Positions 32,043 to 36,690 of a stretch of DNA of 36,690 bases are shown one piece after another. The DNA is taken from positions 1-36,690 of the forward strand of contig CALGOA010000129.1 of NCBI GenBank assembly GCA_937958015.1. The letters run 5' to 3'. Source of the stretch: an uncultured Acidimicrobiales bacterium. Lineage in GTDB: Bacteria; Actinomycetota; Acidimicrobiia; Acidimicrobiales; SZUA-35. The notes beneath the pieces are model-generated. The model was given only the letters and a program-made list of their open reading frames with translations. It was not told the DNA's origin and searched no databases. Positions within the stretch are counted from its first letter, which is position 1; every line of letters starts with the position of its first letter. The position numbers and the translations under genes are program-made.

Positions 32043-34632
32043 GGTTGGTGAGGGTGAGGACCAGTTCACCCCGGTCGTTGCTGGCTTCGAGGTCGACGGT
32101 TCCGGTGATTCGCCATTCGTCGTACCCCTGAGGGTCCGAGATGATCTGGGTCACGACGCCAGTGGAGGACTCCCACATGAACTTCGCCGGCGACCGTGCC
32201 TCGGCATCGACCATCACCGTGTCGTGTTCCTCGCGGTAGGGAGCAAAGAGCTGTCCTGCGCCCTCGAGGGGAATACGGTTTGCTCGATGGAAGGCGAGCT
32301 CCTCCACGTATTTCCACATGCGATTTCGCAATAGAACGCTGAACGCCTTGGTCTGGCTGAAGTCGACCAGGGGGGCCGGGGGAGCCGGTGCCGTTTCGGA
32401 GTCGTCGGGGTTTCGTAGATTCTCCCACTCGTCGATGAGAGACGAGTCGACGGTCCGGATAACGACATTCAGCCAGTCGATGATTTCGTCGATCTCCGGT
32501 GTTCTGGCATCGATGGGCACGTTCTGGATCAGCCCCTTGTACACATCGGACAGGTAGCGCAGCAGAACACCCTCACTGCGTTTGAGGCCGTGATAGTTGA
32601 TGTACTCGACGATCGTCATCGCCTCGGTGAGCATCTCCCGAACGATGCTCTTGGGGCGTGGGGTGTACTGCCCCACGTAGGGGTAACGGGCCCGGAACTG
32701 GTCGAAGTGCCGGTAGATCCAGTCACGATCGGGTTGGGGTGGGCGAACCTCTGACAGCCGCTCCATCCGTTCCTCGTATTCGACGCCCCGGCTCTTCATT
32801 TCGTTCATCAACTCGGTCTTGGCCCTATCCAACTGGGCGGCCACGATGACGCCCGGATTCTCCTGCACGGCTTCGACGATGCTCAGCACCCGAAGATGGT
32901 GGGGAGTCTTCTGCGATGCGGTCGATGACTCGGGTTCTTCGTCGGCGACAGGTTCGGGCTCCTCCGAATCCGAATCCGACTCCTCGAAGTACTCGTCGTA
33001 CAGGACCGCCGGAGATTCGTCGTCCGGTTCTTCGGCCTCGTGGGCGTAGTCGTCGAACTCGGTCGATTCGAGATCGTCGATCGCCTCGATGGCCCACAGG
33101 CTGAGCGGTTGATGCAGAGCGAACTCGTCCTGCACATCGAAGGTCACCCGGACCCGCCGGCCGAGTTCGTCGGGTTCGTCGGGGAACTCCAACAGGTCCG
33201 CCTCGCGCAGCGATCGGTAGATCCGGATCGCCTGACGTTGGTGGCCCCGTTTGCGGCGATCGGTCTCGTGGTTCTCCTTCAGCAGCCGTTTCATGGCCCG
33301 ACAACCGTCGCCGGGTCGGTCGAGCACGTTCAGCATCATCTGGTGGGTCACGTCGAAGCTGCTGGTCAGCGGTTCCGGATCGCCATTGACCATGCGGTTG
33401 TAGGTGTCCTCGGTCCAGTGGGTGTAGCCGCGTTCGGGGGCCTGCTTCTTCTTGGGTTTCTTCTTGCTGTTTGACGTGGCTGACTTCTCTTCGGCCCTGG
33501 CGTTCTCCACCACGTGCGGCGGCGCCTGCACCCAGACGTGCCCCTCGGTGTCGAACCCGCGTCGGCCGGCCCGTCCTGCGATCTGTTTGAACTCGCGGTT
33601 GCTCAGCAGCCGGTTGGATCGGCCGTCGTACTTGCAGAGCTGGGTGAACAGCACCGACCGGATCGGCACGTTGACACCAACCCCGAGCGTGTCGGTTCCG
33701 CAGATGATCTTCAGCAGGCCCTCCTGGGCCAGCTTCTCGATCAGGAGGCGATACTTCGGGAGGAGGCCGGCGTGGTGAACACCGACACCGCCGGTGATCC
33801 AGCGGCGCATGTCCTTCCCGATCGGGGTGTCGAATCGAAACCCACCGATCGTTTCCTTCACCTTCGCCTTCTCTTCCTTGGTGAGGGGGTCGAGGCTGAG
33901 GTAGTTCTGGGCGGCTTCGGTCGCTTCCCGCTGGGTGAAGTGCACGATGTAGATGGGCGCTCGTTCGACCTCGAGAAGTTCCGAGACCGAAGCGTGCAAC
34001 GTGGTGTGCCGGTATTCGAAGTTGAGTGGCACCGGTCGGTCGATGGACTTCACGGTGACGGTTGGGCGTTGTGATCGTTCGGTCAGGTCGCGCTCGAAGA
34101 ATTGGGTTGGCCCCAGCGTGGCGCTCATCAGGCAGAACTGCGTCTTGGTCAACTCGAGCAGAGGAACCTGCCAGGCCCAACCCCGCTGAGGGTCGGCGTA
34201 GTAGTGGAACTCGTCGACGACCGCCGAATCGACCGCAGCCCGTGACCCTTCCCGGAGAGCGAGATTGGCCAGGATCTCTGCGGTGCAACAGATGATCGGC
34301 GCATCACCGTTTATAGATGCGTCGCCGGTCACCATCCCAACGTTCTCCGCACCGAAGTCACGGCTGAGGCTGAAAAACTTCTCACTCACCAACGCCTTGA
34401 TCGGCGCCGTGTAGTAACTGCGTTCACCTCGCTGCAGGGCGGCATAATGAACGGCGGCACCCACCAGGCTCTTGCCCGAACCGGTCGGGGTGTTCAGAAT
34501 GACGTGGTTGCCGCTGTATAACTCGAGGATCGCTTCGAGTTGATGGTCGTAGAGCTCGAGGCCCTGCTGGGTGGTGAACTCGGTGAACCCATCCAGCAGT
34601 TCACTCTCATCCACCAGCGAATCGTACTCCAC
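32029..34632 (-). CDS. Ski2/Mtr4-like DEAD/DEAH-box RNA helicase
   Basis: The 867-residue protein has superfamily 2 motifs: Walker A NTPTGSGKS (47-55), motif Ib/TAPIKAL, motif II DEFH (140-143) followed by YYADPQRGWAWQVPLLEL, motif III SAT (170-172) and motif VI QIAGRAGRRGFD. The DEFH-YYAD-RG pattern and GVGVHHAGLLPKYR are those of Ski2-like helicases. A lysine-rich stretch (SKKKPKKK) interrupts the region after motif VI. A strongly acidic linker (near 525-580) follows, then a C-terminal domain. It probably unwinds structured RNA. The start is GTG 34632 with no clear ribosome site; its end overlaps the convergent orphan gene. Confidence 0.9.
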   Translation of the reverse strand: MEYDSLVDESELLDGFTEFTTQQGLELYDHQLEAILELYSGNHVILNTPTGSGKSLVGAAVHYAALQRGERSYYTAPIKALVSEKFFSLSRDFGAENVGMVTGDASINGDAPIICCTAEILANLALREGSRAAVDSAVVDEFHYYADPQRGWAWQVPLLELTKTQFCLMSATLGPTQFFERDLTERSQRPTVTVKSIDRPVPLNFEYRHTTLHASVSELLEVERAPIYIVHFTQREATEAAQNYLSLDPLTKEEKAKVKETIGGFRFDTPIGKDMRRWITGGVGVHHAGLLPKYRLLIEKLAQEGLLKIICGTDTLGVGVNVPIRSVLFTQLCKYDGRSNRLLSNREFKQIAGRAGRRGFDTEGHVWVQAPPHVVENARAEEKSATSNSKKKPKKKQAPERGYTHWTEDTYNRMVNGDPEPLTSSFDVTHQMMLNVLDRPGDGCRAMKRLLKENHETDRRKRGHQRQAIRIYRSLREADLLEFPDEPDELGRRVRVTFDVQDEFALHQPLSLWAIEAIDDLESTEFDDYAHEAEEPDDESPAVLYDEYFEESDSDSEEPEPVADEEPESSTASQKTPHHLRVLSIVEAVQENPGVIVAAQLDRAKTELMNEMKSRGVEYEERMERLSEVRPPQPDRDWIYRHFDQFRARYPYVGQYTPRPKSIVREMLTEAMTIVEYINYHGLKRSEGVLLRYLSDVYKGLIQNVPIDARTPEIDEIIDWLNVVIRTVDSSLIDEWENLRNPDDSETAPAPPAPLVDFSQTKAFSVLLRNRMWKYVEELAFHRANRIPLEGAGQLFAPYREEHDTVMVDAEARSPAKFMWESSTGVVTQIISDPQGYDEWRITGTVDLEASNDRGELVLTLTNLTRS

Positions 34633-34665
34633 CGGACGGACGCACCCGCTGGCCGTCTGGCGGCT

Positions 34666-34701
34666 CTTTTCGATTCAACGGACATGCTTTGACACGAAAA
34701 G
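34666..34701. promoter_or_regulatory. Inverted repeat and -35-like element in the helicase/GGDEF divergent region
   Basis: CTTTTCG (34666-34672) and CGAAAAG (34695-34701) are perfect inverted arms 22 bp apart. TTGACA, the consensus -35, lies at 34689-34694 on the plus strand. No good -10 is found 17 bp on. The 132-bp region must carry promoters for both divergent genes, and the repeat could be an operator or a cruciform-forming element. Confidence 0.35.
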
Positions 34702-34764
34702 ACCGGCTTCGAGACGTTCACCCAGAAAGATCAATGCCCACGGAGAACGTCCGATGGGTTCTTC

Positions 34765-35892
34765 GTGAGAAGACGTCGTCTATCGCGCCCGTCTGGTGTC
34801 TGCCTGGCCTCGATTCTGATGGCCCCGATTCTGGTGGCAGCGGTTCTGTTGAGTGGGACGTCGCCCGCATCGGCTCAGGATGTCCCGCAGTTGGTTCGTC
34901 TCGAGCCGTCGTTCCGCGATGAAGGGGTGGAACTCCTCGAACGGGAGCTCGAACTGCTGCTGCAACTCGCCGACACCGACTTCGAGGCGCAGTGGCTCCA
35001 GATCGTGGCGGAGTTGACGGGAGTCGAAGATCGCGGCGCCCAATGGTTGGAGACGGTGTTCGGCGATGCCGACCCACCGCTCGTTCTCGCCACCACACTG
35101 GGACCCCTTCCCGCAGCTCCCACTGGCCTCATCGCTGCGCCCAACCCGCCTCAACAGTTGTACCGGCAAGCGATTGCCATCGTGACGTCGGCCTCTCTGA
35201 GCGCTGCTGGCCCACCCACACCCCGTGGGTTCGGGGAGCAGCCGATCCTCCCGACGCAGGCCGGTGCCGGGCCCGCGGCCCTCGAACCGCCCAGTTCCGG
35301 TCTCGAATCCGATCTGGTTCTCATCGTGCTCGGCATCCTGATGGGGGTGCTCGCCGTTGCCGGGTTCACCTTCCGTAGGCGAGACGCCGAACGTCAACAG
35401 CTGGTCACCGAGGCGATGACCGACCCCCTCACCGGATTGGCCAATCGTCGTCGGCTCGATCTCGATATCTCACGGCGCAATCTGAATGGTGAAAAGGGGG
35501 TTGCGGTGGCGATGCTCGACATCGATCACTTCAAGGATCTGAACGATCGCCAGGGCCATGTAGTGGGCGACACCGTGCTCCAGGTGGTAGCCGAGGTCAT
35601 CTCCAAGAACGTGAGGGTTCAGGACGTCGTCTACCGCTTCGGCGGCGAAGAATTCTGCGTATTACTGCCGGACGCTTCGGAAGCCGAAGCGATCGGAGTC
35701 CTGGAACGAGTGCTGGCCCACGTTTCCGAGTTGGATCTCAGCGGAATCGGTGAATCCATCACCATTTCGGGTGGTGTGTCGTCCGATCACGAACTCACCA
35801 TTCGGTCGAACCTCGAGTTGGCCGATCGAGCCCTGTACTCGGCCAAGGACCAGGGCCGCGACCGGGTGATGGCCTTCTCGCAGGAGGCATAG
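34765..35892 (+). CDS. Membrane diguanylate cyclase (GGDEF) with extracytoplasmic region
   Basis: The 375-residue protein has a signal peptide (about 1-37, ending SPASAQ), an outer region of about 145 residues, one membrane helix (about 183-203) and a cytoplasmic GGDEF domain (about 212-373). The active-site motif is GGEEF at 293-297, and an inhibitory-site RxxD (R284-D287) lies five residues before it, so both catalysis and product inhibition look intact. It should make cyclic di-GMP in response to an external signal. The outer region has a Leu/Glu-rich helix (about 52-72) and a proline/glycine-rich stretch. The start is GTG 34765. Confidence 0.9.
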   Translation: MRRRRLSRPSGVCLASILMAPILVAAVLLSGTSPASAQDVPQLVRLEPSFRDEGVELLERELELLLQLADTDFEAQWLQIVAELTGVEDRGAQWLETVFGDADPPLVLATTLGPLPAAPTGLIAAPNPPQQLYRQAIAIVTSASLSAAGPPTPRGFGEQPILPTQAGAGPAALEPPSSGLESDLVLIVLGILMGVLAVAGFTFRRRDAERQQLVTEAMTDPLTGLANRRRLDLDISRRNLNGEKGVAVAMLDIDHFKDLNDRQGHVVGDTVLQVVAEVISKNVRVQDVVYRFGGEEFCVLLPDASEAEAIGVLERVLAHVSELDLSGIGESITISGGVSSDHELTIRSNLELADRALYSAKDQGRDRVMAFSQEA

Positions 35893-35906
35893 CGGTCGCG
35901 AGACCG
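35893..35906. terminator. Hairpin between convergent GGDEF and saccharopine-dehydrogenase-like genes
   Basis: CGGTC (35893-35897), loop GCGA (a GNRA tetraloop), GACCG (35902-35906) starts at the base after the GGDEF stop, in a 31-bp convergent gap. No T-run, so a stabilising or weak bidirectional terminator hairpin. Confidence 0.4.
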
Positions 35907-35923
35907 ACCTCAAGACGGACCGG

Positions 35924-36690
35924 TTAGGGAAGTTCCTCAAACGTCACGCCGGCGTGCTCCTGCAGCGCTTCGATGAGGGCATCGCCCATCGCTGTGGCCG
36001 GGGTCCAGAATCCGCCCGGGGTTTGCTCGGCGCTGGTGCGGCCCAGCGTCAGAGCCGCCTCGGTGAGCATCCGCGCCGTGCAGCCGTACCCGGGATCGCG
36101 GTCGCCGGTGACTCGGGTTCGCACTACGTCGCCGTCGTCGGTGGTGCCCCGCAGCACGATGTTGAAGTAGCCGTCCATCTGTTGTTGAGGGGTTGGACCC
36201 TCGCCAGGGGAGGGGAGAACGTATTTGTTCAGAAGTGACCGGGCGGGCCCGATCGCCGACAACCCGACGAACCCGCCGAGACCGGCGATCATGGCTCCCG
36301 CCTTTGCGGCGCCGATGGGACCGTCACCGGTCGCCATTTCCTCGCTATAGCGGAACTCGCCCCACGGTTTGCCGAGCAGAGCGTGGGAGCGGTGCACCAC
36401 CTTGGTGTTGGTGGCAGCCATCACGAACGGCGCCAACCAGACGTCCTCGTCGTCATGATGTCGCAGACCGCTCAAGCTGGGCTGACGCACGCCGGTTCGG
36501 TCACCGTCGGGAGCAAGGGCATACGGATTGCTGAGCACCTTGCGGATCGAGGGGTCGGCCGCCATCTCCTGCTGCATCGTCATCATGCTGGCGATCGTGC
36601 CGCCGCTGGCACCACCCTTCATTGCCTTGACGATCAGTTCCACCCGGGTTGCCGGTTGTTGGTACCGCTGCTGAGACAGGGACTGGGTGA
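35924..36690 (-). CDS. Saccharopine-dehydrogenase-like protein, C-terminal part (N-terminus beyond window)
   Basis: The frame is open through the right edge (upstream residues TQSLSQQRYQQPATR read into VELIVKAMKGG), so the start lies outside and 255 residues are visible. The segment MKGGASGGTIASMM and later YFNIVLRGTTDDGDVVRTRV, with GDRDPGYGCTARMLTEAAL, match the C-terminal region of the mycobacterial-type trans-acting enoyl reductase/saccharopine dehydrogenase-like family. The Rossmann part should be upstream. Members take part in reducing unsaturated lipid intermediates in mycobacteria; function here is unproven. A GTG at 36643 is internal, not the start. Confidence 0.82.
   Translation of the reverse strand, partial: TQSLSQQRYQQPATRVELIVKAMKGGASGGTIASMMTMQQEMAADPSIRKVLSNPYALAPDGDRTGVRQPSLSGLRHHDDEDVWLAPFVMAATNTKVVHRSHALLGKPWGEFRYSEEMATGDGPIGAAKAGAMIAGLGGFVGLSAIGPARSLLNKYVLPSPGEGPTPQQQMDGYFNIVLRGTTDDGDVVRTRVTGDRDPGYGCTARMLTEAALTLGRTSAEQTPGGFWTPATAMGDALIEALQEHAGVTFEELP

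Noticed and set aside
29664-32069. An open frame of about 800 codons on the minus strand opposite the nucleotidyltransferase, crotonase and orphan genes.
   Set aside because: It is anti-sense to three well-supported genes. Long minus frames are common opposite GC-rich codon bias, and its product has no motif and is rich in His, Arg, Gly and Gln.
34689-34717. A complete sigma-70 promoter for the GGDEF gene.
   Set aside because: The -35 is perfect, but the sequence 17 bp downstream (AGACGT region) is a poor -10, so only the -35-like element is listed.
1-36690. Search for tRNA genes, CRISPR repeats, insertion sequences, prophage or att sites.
   Set aside because: No cloverleaf, regularly spaced repeats, transposase/integrase motifs or flanking duplications were seen by eye.

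Overview
The window is 36.7 kb of GC-rich, densely coding chromosome. I see 38 protein-coding loci: two are cut by the window edges and one carries a frameshift. I see no rRNA, tRNA, CRISPR array, transposase or integrase. An actinobacterium is the best fit, because of an Rpf-like muralidase, an LCP cell-wall ligase with a LytR_C tail, DUF2510+RDD proteins, a sigma/anti-sigma pair, many GTG/TTG starts and few strong Shine-Dalgarno sites. The mix of genes recalls environmental Acidimicrobiia, but that is inference without a database search.

Layout. (1) 1-3305: a truncated thiamine-diphosphate enzyme, divergent from a NarL-type histidine kinase/response regulator pair. (2) 3318-8585: an aromatic meta-cleavage cluster of homoprotocatechuate (hpa) type, with hpaF-hpaE on the minus strand and hpaG-like, hpaR, hpaH, a LigA-like and a LigB-like gene on the plus strand. 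It supplies ring cleavage, semialdehyde oxidation, isomerisation, decarboxylation and hydration; the last aldolase (HpaI) and the entry monooxygenase (HpaBC) are not here. (3) 8611-13909: five minus-strand genes: a DUF4214-Rpf fusion, a membrane-anchored protein, a phosphohistidine-swivel PEP-synthase-like enzyme, an alpha/beta-hydrolase whose nucleophile serine is glycine, and a YceH-type protein. (4) 14048-16393: four overlapping genes for an envelope redox/copper module: lipoprotein cytochrome c, SCO1, a cupredoxin-like lipoprotein, and a membrane protein with a WHDHR motif. (5) 16519-17705: tandem DUF2510-RDD paralogues, the second frameshifted in a C-run. (6) 17745-20534: DUF2752 protein, ECF sigma factor, divergent anti-sigma factor, and a long-chain-type acyl-CoA dehydrogenase. 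(7) 20609-29714: a surface-polysaccharide region: thiamine pyrophosphokinase, LCP ligase, UDP-glucose dehydrogenase, UDP-xylose synthase-like enzyme, three GT4-type glycosyltransferases and a nucleotidyltransferase. (8) 29751-36690: enoyl-CoA hydratase, an unrecognised 497-residue Rossmann-like protein, a Ski2-like helicase, a membrane diguanylate cyclase, and the C-terminal part of a saccharopine-dehydrogenase-like protein.

How they work together. Region 2 is one catabolic pathway with its own MarR-type repressor. Region 4 looks like assembly or electron transfer for a copper respiratory enzyme. In region 7, UDP-glucose can become UDP-glucuronate and then UDP-xylose, which the glycosyltransferases could use and the LCP protein could attach to the wall. 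The points most worth a second look are the LigA/LigB-type dioxygenase in an hpa-like pathway, the Ser-to-Gly hydrolase, the DUF4214-Rpf fusion, the four-gene redox cassette, the frameshifted RDD paralogue and the 497-residue orphan.
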